This document shows, one piece after another, positions 1 through 5,979 of a DNA stretch of 9,872 nucleotides (the first letter of the stretch is position 1; each line of letters starts with the position of its first letter). The position numbers and the translations under genes were made by a program. A model generated the notes under the pieces. That model saw only the letters and a list, made by a program, of their open reading frames with translations. It was not told the DNA's origin and did not search any database. Origin of the DNA: an uncultured Collinsella sp. (GTDB taxonomy: Bacteria; Actinomycetota; Coriobacteriia; Coriobacteriales; Coriobacteriaceae); assembly GCA_902474645.1 (NCBI GenBank), contig CABRWN010000068.1, forward strand, positions 1 through 9,872, given 5' to 3'.

Positions 1-531
1 AAGCTTGACGAGCGGGTTGCCGCCGATAAGCGTTCCGGACTCGCCGACATGGTCGATGCTCTTAAGACGGTCGAGCTCGGAGACGATGACGGTTACGATG
101 TCTTCGTGACCAGCGGCCTTAATGGCCTCGCGGTCGAAGCTGATGAGCGGCTGGCCTGCCTTGACCACATCGCCCATCTCGACAAAGCGGGCAAAACCCT
201 TGCCGTTCATTTCCACGGTGCCCAGGCCAACATGGATGAACACGCGAAGACCGTCCTCGGTGATCATGCCGATGGAGTGGTTGGTGACAGTGGTGGCGCC
301 GATGCGGCCGTTGGCGGGCGCATAGATGGTGCCGGTAATGGGCTCGATGCCATAGCCCTGGCCAAGCATGCCCGAGGCGATCGTCTCGTCGGGAACCTCG
401 TTCAGGTTGACGAGCACGCCGTTGACGGGGGCATAGATGACGCCTTCGCGGGTAGCGAAGCTTGCTGCGGGCGGAACGGACGCCTCGCCGGTCGAGGTGA
501 AGGTGGACTTAAGCGAATCGAGCAGACCCAT
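1..531 (-). CDS. crr: PTS glucose-type EIIA component (Crr-like), 3' end cut by window edge
   Basis: Cytoplasmic phosphocarrier of the sugar phosphotransferase system. It takes phosphate from HPr and passes it to an EIIB domain of a glucose-family permease. The 177 visible codons read MGLLDSLKST at the start, and the frame is open to the window edge. The EIIA-1 core is complete: IYAPVNGVL near residue 32-40, GTIYAPANG near 67-75, then His85 and His100 (in VFIHVGLGTVEMNG). The 15-residue His-His spacing matches the paired active-site histidines of E. coli Crr (75 and 90), so His100 is the predicted phosphorylated residue. By comparison with Crr the visible part ends at about the last beta strand, so only a few residues should be missing. 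It is not fused to IIB or IIC at its N-terminus. The start is ATG at 531-529, with GGAGG a few bases upstream on the minus strand. It is divergent from the esterase. Confidence 0.9.
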   Translation of the reverse strand, partial: MGLLDSLKSTFTSTGEASVPPAASFATREGVIYAPVNGVLVNLNEVPDETIASGMLGQGYGIEPITGTIYAPANGRIGATTVTNHSIGMITEDGLRVFIHVGLGTVEMNGKGFARFVEMGDVVKAGQPLISFDREAIKAAGHEDIVTVIVSELDRLKSIDHVGESGTLIGGNPLVKL

Positions 532-578
532 AGTTGCCTCCAACTTAAATAGGCGCATATCGCGCGTTTGGTTTGCCG

Positions 579-588
579 GAAACGTTTC
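579..588. promoter_or_regulatory. Perfect 10-bp palindrome GAAACGTTTC, possible repressor operator
   Basis: GAAACGTTTC is perfectly symmetric around a central CG, the pattern typical of LacI/CcpA-family operators. It overlaps by one base a second palindrome, CACATGTG (588-595). It lies about 25-35 nt downstream of the predicted EIIA transcription start, where a bound repressor could block elongation. It does not fully match the Bacillus cre consensus, so the cognate regulator is unknown. The assignment to sugar regulation is inference from position. Confidence 0.35.
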
Positions 589-619
589 ACATGTGTTTCG
601 CGGCTTGGTCAACGCCCCT

Positions 620-648
620 ATTCTACGCTGCTCAACGATACCTCTGAA
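620..648 (-). promoter_or_regulatory. Candidate sigma-70-type promoter for the EIIA gene
   Basis: On the minus strand, TTCAGA (643-648, 4 of 6 consensus) is followed after 17 bp by TAGAAT (620-625, 5 of 6). Transcription would start near 612, giving a leader of about 80 nt before the ATG at 531. It was found by eye only, but the spacing is ideal and it is the best match in this gap on that strand. Confidence 0.4.
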
Positions 649-727
649 CTGGGATTATGTGATATATCAGTTGAAGGGAAACTTATTGCCGGAGTGTTTC
701 TGCGCCACGGGTTCAAGTGGGGTACGC

Positions 728-755
728 TTGAAGGCGAAAAACAAGGGCGCATAAT
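728..755 (+). promoter_or_regulatory. Weak candidate promoter for the esterase gene
   Basis: TTGAAG (728-733) is followed after 16 bp by CATAAT (750-755, 5 of 6 of the -10 consensus). The predicted start near 762 would leave a leader of only about 13 nt, which barely includes the AAGGGAG ribosome site at 763-769. The true promoter may lie further upstream. Confidence 0.25.
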
Positions 756-774
756 TTGCGCGAAGGGAGCACAT

Positions 775-1674
775 ATGATTGTCGAGAACCATGCGCTGTG
801 GGGCGAGGAGCCGACCGAGGAATATCCGGCGACGTTTACGTATTTGGGTGCCGAGCCGCTGCCCGATAAACCGAATGGCCGCCGCCCTGCCGTGATTATC
901 TGTGGCGGAGGTGCGTTTACGCATATCGCTCCGCATGAGCAGGATCCTGTGGCGTTTGCGTTTTTGGATCACGGTTACCAGGCCTTTGTGCTCAACTATG
1001 TCACGAGTTCTACGGGTGACGTGAGCTTTCCGCACCCCCAGGCAGATCTTGCCAAGATGGTCGCCACGGTGCGCGCCAACGCCGACGAGTGGCATGTCGA
1101 TCCTAAGCGCGTGTGCGTCGTGGGATTCTCGGCGGGCGGTATGATTTGTGCCTCGCTGGCAACGCAGTGGAAGACCGGCCCCTTCGCGGCACTTGCCGGG
1201 GCGCGTCCGGACGACATTCGTCCCGATGCCGTGGTGCTGGGTTATCCATTGCTCGACTTTGCCTATGTGCGCGACATGCAGACGCGCGATCCGCGCATTG
1301 ACTTGCGTGTGCCCAAGACGGGCGGCAAGACGGGGCGCGATTTGCTCAACGACTACCTGTCGATGGTGACGGGCGGCGAGGCAACTGACGAGCATCTGGC
1401 CGACATCTGCCCCACCACGCATGTTTCGCGTCAGATGCCACCGACCTTTGTGTGGGGCGTGTCCGACGACAAGACGGCACCGATCGCGCAGGTCTACCCG
1501 TTTGCGCAGCGCATGGCCGAGGAGGGCGTTGCATGCGAGATGCACGTCTTCGACCAGGGTGGTCACGGCCTTTCGCTCGGCAACGCCAACACCGCGGTCG
1601 ACAACGAGGACAAGCAGGTGGCGGTCCGCCCTTGGATTCGCCTAGCCTTCCGCTTCCTGGAGCGCCATCTGTAA
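775..1674 (+). CDS. Alpha/beta-hydrolase, acetyl-esterase-like
   Basis: Predicted cytoplasmic serine esterase of 299 aa in the alpha/beta-hydrolase fold, close to the acetyl-esterase/acetyl-xylan-esterase-like group of carbohydrate and small-ester deacylases. Visible elements in order are a strand and oxyanion segment VIICGGGAF (40-48), the nucleophile elbow GFSAGG with Ser119 (117-122), an acid near Asp231/Asp232 in the loop GVSDDKTAP (228-236), and His264 in QGGHGLSLG. All three triad residues fall at the spacing expected for the fold. No signal peptide or membrane segment is seen. The frame stays open upstream to a TTG at 568, but ATG 775 has AAGGGAG at 763-769 with 5-nt spacing, and homology begins only after it, so I use 775. 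The substrate cannot be told from sequence. Removal of acetyl groups from sugars is a plausible role beside a PTS gene, but that is inference. Element-1 hairpin begins 29 bp after the stop. Confidence 0.85.
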   Translation: MIVENHALWGEEPTEEYPATFTYLGAEPLPDKPNGRRPAVIICGGGAFTHIAPHEQDPVAFAFLDHGYQAFVLNYVTSSTGDVSFPHPQADLAKMVATVRANADEWHVDPKRVCVVGFSAGGMICASLATQWKTGPFAALAGARPDDIRPDAVVLGYPLLDFAYVRDMQTRDPRIDLRVPKTGGKTGRDLLNDYLSMVTGGEATDEHLADICPTTHVSRQMPPTFVWGVSDDKTAPIAQVYPFAQRMAEEGVACEMHVFDQGGHGLSLGNANTAVDNEDKQVAVRPWIRLAFRFLERHL

Positions 1675-1703
1675 GAGTCCCGGCATCCCAGCCCTTCAAT
1701 AAC

Positions 1704-1776
1704 TTGCGGTGAAATAGTTCCTATCTGGGGCATCAACCAGCCCATCCAGGAACTATTCCACCGCAACTTCGTTTTT
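1704..1776 (+). repeat. Dispersed hairpin element, copy 1, with T-run (terminator-like)
   Basis: Arms 1704-1722 and 1748-1766 form a 19-bp stem with one mismatch (1712:1758), a 25-nt loop, and a T-run at 1772-1776. The position just after the esterase stop and the T-run fit an intrinsic terminator on the plus strand, though the stem is long. The right arm (AGGAACTATTCCACCGCAA and the next three bases) is identical over 22 nt to the right arm of copy 2 at 5888-5909, and the left arms agree at 17 of 19 bases. Two intergenic copies in 10 kb indicate a dispersed palindromic repeat rather than a one-off terminator. Confidence 0.8.
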
Positions 1777-1788
1777 GATGCCCCGCCC

Positions 1789-1988
1789 GGAAACTGCGTC
1801 CCAGTTTTGCCTTTCAAGGTGGGACGCAGTTTCCCATAGGGCCTCGACTGGGAAAGCGCGTCCCGTTTCGAGCGGGGATTCCGGGATGCATTTTCCGTAA
1901 GAGGCCTGTTTGGGAAACCATATCCCGTTTCGAGCCGGAATTCTGGGATGTAGTTTCCCCGAGAGGCCTCATCGGGAAACTATGGCCC
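1789..1988. repeat. Tandem array of 62-bp units, each an inverted repeat (3 full, 1 partial)
   Basis: Units begin with GGAAA at 1789, 1851, 1913 and 1975, an exact 62-bp period. Each of the first three holds 15-nt arms separated by 16 nt: 1789-1803/1820-1834 (perfect pairing), 1851-1865/1882-1896 (two G-T pairs, one mismatch) and 1913-1927/1944-1958 (two G-T pairs, one mismatch). The fourth has only a left arm (1975-1988, 11 of 14 bases like unit 3). Linkers between units share GGCCT (AGGCCT in the last two). Loops of units 2 and 3 match at 14 of 16 bases, while unit 1 has an unrelated loop. The 62-nt period is not a multiple of three, so this is not a protein repeat. Function unknown. Confidence 0.85.
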
Positions 1989-2027
1989 TGAACTCTCCTG
2001 CCTGTCCCCATTGCGCCAATTTGCTGA

Positions 2028-2057
2028 TTGAACGTCGTTGTGTGTTCACGCTATCAT
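2028..2057 (+). promoter_or_regulatory. Candidate promoter for feoA-feoB
   Basis: TTGAAC (2028-2033) is followed after 18 bp by TATCAT (2052-2057, 5 of 6). Transcription would start near 2064, just before the two operator-like palindromes. An alternative -10 is TAAAAT at 2065-2070, but it has no good -35 at normal distance. Confidence 0.4.
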
Positions 2058-2072
2058 GTAAGCTTAAAATTG

Positions 2073-2105
2073 GTTAGCCATGGCAAACGGTTAGCCATGG
2101 TGAAC
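2073..2105. promoter_or_regulatory. Twin near-palindromes, candidate iron/manganese repressor operator
   Basis: GTTAGCCATGGCAAAC (2073-2088) is a 16-bp palindrome with a single mismatched pair. GTTAGCCATGGTGAAC (2090-2105) repeats it 17 bp downstream with two mismatched pairs. Both are preceded by G, so GGTTAGCCATGG occurs twice as a direct repeat. The half-site GGTTAGCC resembles the half-site of DtxR/IdeR iron boxes (TTAGGTTAGCCTAACCTAA), though the right half differs. Placement between the predicted start and the feoA-feoB gene fits metal-dependent repression of iron uptake. The regulator itself is not in the window. Confidence 0.5.
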
Positions 2106-2133
2106 ATAAATACAACGCCCTGTGGGCGCCGGG

Positions 2134-2139
2134 GGAGGA
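2134..2139 (+). promoter_or_regulatory. Ribosome binding site that fixes the GTG start of feoA-feoB
   Basis: GGAGGA lies 8 nt before GTG at 2148. Upstream in-frame ATGs at 2028-2100 lack such a site and would place the predicted operators inside the coding region. Confidence 0.75.
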
Positions 2140-2147
2140 ACACGGAC

Positions 2148-4508
2148 GTGAAGCTCGATACACTCGAGATTGGAAAGGACGCCGTTGTCGCATCGGTGGC
2201 ATCGGACGACCAGGCACTCCGACAGCATATTTTGGACATGGGCCTAACGCCGGGCACCGAAGTCACCATGATGAAGTACGCCCCCATGGGCGACCCGCTC
2301 GAGATTCGCCTGCGTGGCTACGAACTAACGCTGCGCAAGGACGATGCCGCACGCATTGAGCTCGTGGATGTGCACGACACCGATACCGGCCCGCGCGCTA
2401 ACGCCGCAATCGGCACGACAGATCACCCGGCCCTGGGCGAGGGGATGTATTCGCCCCGTGCGGCAAAAACGGCCGTGCCCGAGGGCGCACCGCTGCATTT
2501 TAGCCTTGCCGGTAACCAAAACTGCGGTAAGACCACGCTGTTCAACCAGCTTACGGGCTCCAACCAGCACGTCGGTAACTTTCCTGGCGTGACGGTCGAC
2601 CGCAAGGACGGCACTATCCGTAACCATCCCGAGGCAAGCGTTACCGACCTGCCCGGCATTTACTCCCTGTCGCCGTACACGGGCGAAGAGATCGTCAGCC
2701 GCCAATTCATCTTGGACGAAAACCCCGACGCCATCATCGATATCATCGACGCCACCAACATCGAACGTAACCTGTACCTGACGCTGCAGCTCATGGAGCT
2801 CGACCGCCCCATGGTCATCGCGCTCAACATGATGGACGAGGTGACGGCCAACGGCGGCGCCGTGGACGTCAACCTGCTCGAGAGCCTGTTGGGCGTGCCT
2901 GTTGTCCCCATTAGCGCTGCCCGCAACGAGGGTATCGGCGAGCTGGTGGATCATGCCTTGCACGTGGCGCGGTTCCGCGAGCGCCCCGGTCGCCTGGACT
3001 TCTGTGCGCCCGATGGATCGGACGGCGGCGCACTGCATCGCTGCATCCACGGCATTGCCAACCTGATCGAGGACCATGCCGTGACGGCGCACATCCCGGT
3101 GCGCTTCGCGGCGACCAAGCTGGTTGAGGGCGACGAGCTGGTGACCGAGGCGCTTCACCTGGATCGCAACGAGCTCGACGCTATCGAGCACATCATTACC
3201 CAGATGGAGGGCGAGGCCGGCACCGACCGCCTGTCCGCGCTGGCCGATATGCGCTTTAGCTTTATCGGCGACGTGTGCGGGCGCTGCGTCGTCAAACCGC
3301 ACGAAAGCCGCGAGCACGTGCGCTCCGTCAAGATCGACCGCATCCTGACGGGTCGCTACACGGCCATTCCGGCGTTCCTGGTGATCATGGGCCTCGTCTT
3401 TTGGCTGACGTTTGGCGTGATCGGCGCGGCGTTGCAGGGACTCATGGAGGACGGTATCGCTGCTATCATCGCCTCGGCCGATGCGGGCCTCAAGGCGTTC
3501 GGAACCAACGACGTGGTGCGCTCGCTGGCTGTCGACGGCGTGCTTACGGGCGTGGGTAGCGTGCTGACCTTCCTGCCGATTATCGTCGTGCTCTTCTTGT
3601 TCCTCTCCATTCTGGAAGACTCCGGATACATGGCGCGCGTGGCCTTTGTCATGGATAAGGTGCTGCGTCGCTTTGGCCTGTCGGGCCGCAGCTTTGTGCC
3701 CATGCTCGTCGGTTTTGGCTGTACCGTGCCGGCTATCATGTCGACCCGTACGCTTCCATCCGAGCACGACCGCAAGATGACGGTCATGCTCACGCCGTTT
3801 ATGAGCTGCTCGGCCAAGTTGCCGGTCTACGGCTTGCTGTGCGGAGCATTCTTTCCGCAGGCGACGGTCCCCGCCATGGTCTCGCTCTATCTGATTGGCA
3901 TTGCGGTCGGCTGCATTGCCGCTCTGGTGCTCAACCGCACGGCATTTAAGGGCGACCCGGTGCCGTTTATCATGGAGCTTCCCAACTACCGCCTGCCGAG
4001 CGTCAAGACGACGGTGATGCTGGCATGGGATAAGGCCAAGGACTTCATCACCAAGGCCTTTACCATTATCTTTGCCGCTACGGTAGTCATCTGGTTCCTG
4101 CAGACGTTCGACATCCGCTTTAACGTGGTTGTCGACCAGTCGCAGAGCCTGCTTGCCGGTCTGGGTAGCATCATCGCGCCGCTGCTGGCGCCGCTCGGCT
4201 TTGGCGATTGGCGTGCATCCACGGCGCTCGTCACCGGACTTATCGCCAAGGAGAGTGTCATCTCGACACTCACGGTGCTTTTGGGCGCAACCTCTCCCGC
4301 GGCACTGTCGACCATGTTCTCTCCGTTTACTGCTTACGTGTTCCTGGTCTTTACGTTGCTGTACCCGCCCTGCGTGGCGGCCATCGGCGCCGTCAAGAGC
4401 GAGCTGGGCGCGCGCTATGCCGTGGCCGTGTTCGCGTTTCAGGTGGCGGTTGCTTGGATCGTGGCGTTTGTCGTGCATTCGGCGGGCATATTGCTGGGGC
4501 TGGCTTAG
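2148..4508 (+). CDS. feoB: FeoA-FeoB fusion, ferrous iron transporter
   Basis: Inner-membrane Fe(II) importer of 786 aa. Residues 1-75 are a FeoA (SH3-like) domain (KLDTLEIGK, HILDMGLTPGTEV, DPLEIRLRGYELTLRK), fused by a linker of about 40 residues to FeoB. The GTPase domain shows G1 GNQNCGKTT (122-130), G2 with Thr149 in PGVTVDRK, G3 DLPG (167-170), G4 NMMD (227-230) and G5 SAAR (256-259). A helical regulatory segment follows to about 390, then a multi-span membrane domain from about residue 405. Both Gate motifs are present: GFGCTVPAIM (522-531) and FMSCSAKLPVY (551-561), with Cys525 and Cys554 in the positions implicated in iron passage. G1 has Gln where many FeoB proteins have Pro. GTG 2148 is chosen on the GGAGGA site and because the FeoA domain begins immediately. 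With FeoA in cis, no separate feoA is needed, and no feoC is visible. Iron-responsive control by the twin palindromes upstream is inferred. Confidence 0.95.
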   Translation: MKLDTLEIGKDAVVASVASDDQALRQHILDMGLTPGTEVTMMKYAPMGDPLEIRLRGYELTLRKDDAARIELVDVHDTDTGPRANAAIGTTDHPALGEGMYSPRAAKTAVPEGAPLHFSLAGNQNCGKTTLFNQLTGSNQHVGNFPGVTVDRKDGTIRNHPEASVTDLPGIYSLSPYTGEEIVSRQFILDENPDAIIDIIDATNIERNLYLTLQLMELDRPMVIALNMMDEVTANGGAVDVNLLESLLGVPVVPISAARNEGIGELVDHALHVARFRERPGRLDFCAPDGSDGGALHRCIHGIANLIEDHAVTAHIPVRFAATKLVEGDELVTEALHLDRNELDAIEHIITQMEGEAGTDRLSALADMRFSFIGDVCGRCVVKPHESREHVRSVKIDRILTGRYTAIPAFLVIMGLVFWLTFGVIGAALQGLMEDGIAAIIASADAGLKAFGTNDVVRSLAVDGVLTGVGSVLTFLPIIVVLFLFLSILEDSGYMARVAFVMDKVLRRFGLSGRSFVPMLVGFGCTVPAIMSTRTLPSEHDRKMTVMLTPFMSCSAKLPVYGLLCGAFFPQATVPAMVSLYLIGIAVGCIAALVLNRTAFKGDPVPFIMELPNYRLPSVKTTVMLAWDKAKDFITKAFTIIFAATVVIWFLQTFDIRFNVVVDQSQSLLAGLGSIIAPLLAPLGFGDWRASTALVTGLIAKESVISTLTVLLGATSPAALSTMFSPFTAYVFLVFTLLYPPCVAAIGAVKSELGARYAVAVFAFQVAVAWIVAFVVHSAGILLGLA

Positions 4509-4549
4509 TTATTTATTGACGGCGCAACCTCTGTGTATCGAATTGTTTT

Positions 4550-4584
4550 CGGCCCCGCATCTGTTGCTGACGGATGCGGGGCCG
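4550..4584 (+). terminator. 12-bp perfect GC-rich hairpin after feoA-feoB
   Basis: CGGCCCCGCATC (4550-4561) and GATGCGGGGCCG (4573-4584) pair perfectly with an 11-nt loop. The stem is terminator-like, but it is followed by TTGCTATATAAT rather than a T-run, so it may be a weak terminator, a 3'-end stabiliser or an attenuator for the next gene. Confidence 0.6.
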
Positions 4585-4596
4585 TTGCTATATAAT
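4567..4596 (+). promoter_or_regulatory. Candidate promoter for sotB-like gene, overlapping the hairpin
   Basis: A perfect TATAAT lies at 4591-4596. The best -35 is CTGACG (4567-4572, 4 of 6, 18-bp spacer), inside the loop and foot of the preceding hairpin. Start near 4603 gives a leader of about 27 nt before ATG 4630. Confidence 0.45.
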
Positions 4597-4629
4597 CGCC
4601 TCCGCTCAAAATGATTGGAGACGTTATAT

Positions 4630-5826
4630 ATGAGTCAAGCAAGGCAAGACGGCATCACGCTCAAGCAGTGGCTCCCGCTTATCGGGCTCACCTGTTGCGC
4701 GTTCGTGTTCAACACGTCGGAGTTCATGCCCATCGGCCTTCTGACTGATATTGCCGCGTCGTTCTCGCTCACCGAGGCTCAGGCCGGCATCATGATCTCG
4801 GTTTACGCCTGGGGCGTCATGCTGCTGTCGCTGCCGCTTATGGTGTTTGCCTCGCGCTTTGAGTTCAAGCGGATGTTGCTGGGCGTGCTGGCCGTGTTTT
4901 CGTTGGGCCAGTTTCTGTCCGCTGTGGCGCCGACTTATCCCATCCTGGTCTGCGCGCGCCTGGTGGTCGCTTGCGCGCACGCCGTGTTCTGGTCGGTCGC
5001 CTCGATCATGGCGTCGCGCCTGGTTGACACGCGCCATGGGGCGCTCGCCATCAGCATAATCGCCACGGGCTCTTCCATCGCACAGATCTTCGGCCTGCCG
5101 CTCGGCCGTGCCATTGGCCTGGCCGTGGGCTGGCGCATGACGTTTGCCGTGGTCGGAGCGCTGTCTGCTGTCGCGGTCGTCTACCAGGCCACGGTGTTCC
5201 CCACCATGCCAGCGGGCGAGCGTTTTACGCTCAAGCAGCTGCCCGAGCTGCTCAAGAACCCGTTCCTCATCGCGCTCTATGTGGTCACGGTGTTCATGGC
5301 GACCGGCTATTACGCGGGCTATAGCTATATCGAGCCTTTCCTGGCTCAGGTCGCGCATGTCGACGCAAGCGCCATCACCATGACGCTGACGGCGTTCGGC
5401 TGCTCTGGTCTGCTCGGAAGCTGGCTGTTCGGCCGGCTGTTCGATGGACACCGGTTCCCGTTTCTCGCGATTACGCTCTCCGGCGTGCCGGTGGCCCTGC
5501 TGCTCATGGGGCCGGCCGCATCGTCGCTCGCCGCGGTTCTTGGCGTTTGCGCGCTGTGGGGCTGCTGCGCCACGGCCTTTAACGTGGCGTTTCAGGCCGA
5601 GCTCATCAAGCACACGCCGGCGGACTCGTCGGCCGTCGCCATGTCGATCTTCTCGGGCCTGTTTAACCTGGGAATCGGCACGGGTACCGCGATCGGCGGA
5701 GCCGTGGTTTCGGGCCCCGGTATCGCCTGGATCGGTTTCGCGGGCGGGTCGATTGCCGTCGTGGGCGTTATCCTCGCCATTACAGTGATGTTCCCGGCCA
5801 TTCGCCGCGCAAAGCCTGTCGCCTAA
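4630..5826 (+). CDS. sotB: MFS efflux transporter, SotB/YdeA-like
   Basis: Inner-membrane major facilitator of 398 aa with about 12 hydrophobic spans, in the drug:H+ antiporter-1 sugar-efflux group. Segments that recall E. coli SotB (YdeA) are FNTSEFMPIGLL (27-38), ISVYAWGVMLLSLPLM (56-71), CAHAVFWSV (115-123), GLPLGR (155-160) with GWRMTF (167-172), YSYIEPF (231-237) and FSGLFNLGIGTG (341-352). E. coli SotB exports arabinose and IPTG-like sugars, while relatives export drugs or amino acids, so the substrate here is open. I use ATG 4630 because GGAG at 4617-4620 sits 9 nt upstream. A TTG at 4615 overlaps that site and is unlikely. It has its own candidate promoter, so co-transcription with feoA-feoB is not required. 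A copy-2 hairpin lies 15 bp after its stop. Confidence 0.85.
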   Translation: MSQARQDGITLKQWLPLIGLTCCAFVFNTSEFMPIGLLTDIAASFSLTEAQAGIMISVYAWGVMLLSLPLMVFASRFEFKRMLLGVLAVFSLGQFLSAVAPTYPILVCARLVVACAHAVFWSVASIMASRLVDTRHGALAISIIATGSSIAQIFGLPLGRAIGLAVGWRMTFAVVGALSAVAVVYQATVFPTMPAGERFTLKQLPELLKNPFLIALYVVTVFMATGYYAGYSYIEPFLAQVAHVDASAITMTLTAFGCSGLLGSWLFGRLFDGHRFPFLAITLSGVPVALLLMGPAASSLAAVLGVCALWGCCATAFNVAFQAELIKHTPADSSAVAMSIFSGLFNLGIGTGTAIGGAVVSGPGIAWIGFAGGSIAVVGVILAITVMFPAIRRAKPVA

Positions 5827-5841
5827 TCACGTTCCCTCATC

Positions 5842-5914
5842 AGTTGCAGTGGAATAGTTCCTGTTTAAGGCCTCTGAAGGCCCAGGCAGGAACTATTCCA
5901 CCGCAACTTATTTT
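5842..5914 (+). repeat. Dispersed hairpin element, copy 2, with T-rich tail (terminator-like)
   Basis: Arms 5842-5863 and 5887-5908 form a 22-bp stem with one mismatch (5848:5902). The 23-nt loop contains an inner GGCCT/AGGCC stem (5869-5873/5878-5882). TATTTT follows at 5909-5914. The right arm is identical to copy 1 at 1748-1769 over 22 nt. As with copy 1, it sits just after a plus-strand stop codon, which fits a terminator for the sotB-like gene. Confidence 0.8.
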
Positions 5915-5979
5915 GGGGGAGAGGATACAAGCTGGGCATACAATGGATATCGTTGTGTTGAGTTTGCCAGGAGGTTGCT

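Noticed and set aside
1..6. Window starts at AAGCTT, which might hint at a cloning junction
   Set aside because: The same hexamer occurs at several other places in the window, and the EIIA frame is open to the edge, so nothing indicates a junction.
568..774. 69-codon N-terminal extension of the esterase frame from a TTG
   Set aside because: No ribosome site is seen there, the extension resembles nothing in the family, and ATG 775 has a good site.
1814..2011. 65-codon minus-strand frame through the tandem repeats
   Set aside because: It only reads through the 62-bp hairpin units, whose period is not a multiple of three, and it resembles no protein family.
2028..2147. Upstream in-frame ATG starts for feoA-feoB
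   Set aside because: They overlap the predicted promoter and operators, lack a ribosome site, and the FeoA domain begins exactly at GTG 2148.
1675..2147. CRISPR array or riboswitch in the long intergenic gap
   Set aside because: The 62-bp units have no constant repeat with unique spacers of CRISPR size, and I see no recognisable riboswitch core before feoA-feoB.
2325..4478. 717-codon open frame on the minus strand opposite feoA-feoB, and similar long antisense frames at 667-1566, 4624-5613 and 6613-7719
   Set aside because: They mirror the plus-strand genes, a known effect of G/C-ending codons. Their translations are low-complexity and rich in Arg, His, Gln and Asp, with no recognisable motif.
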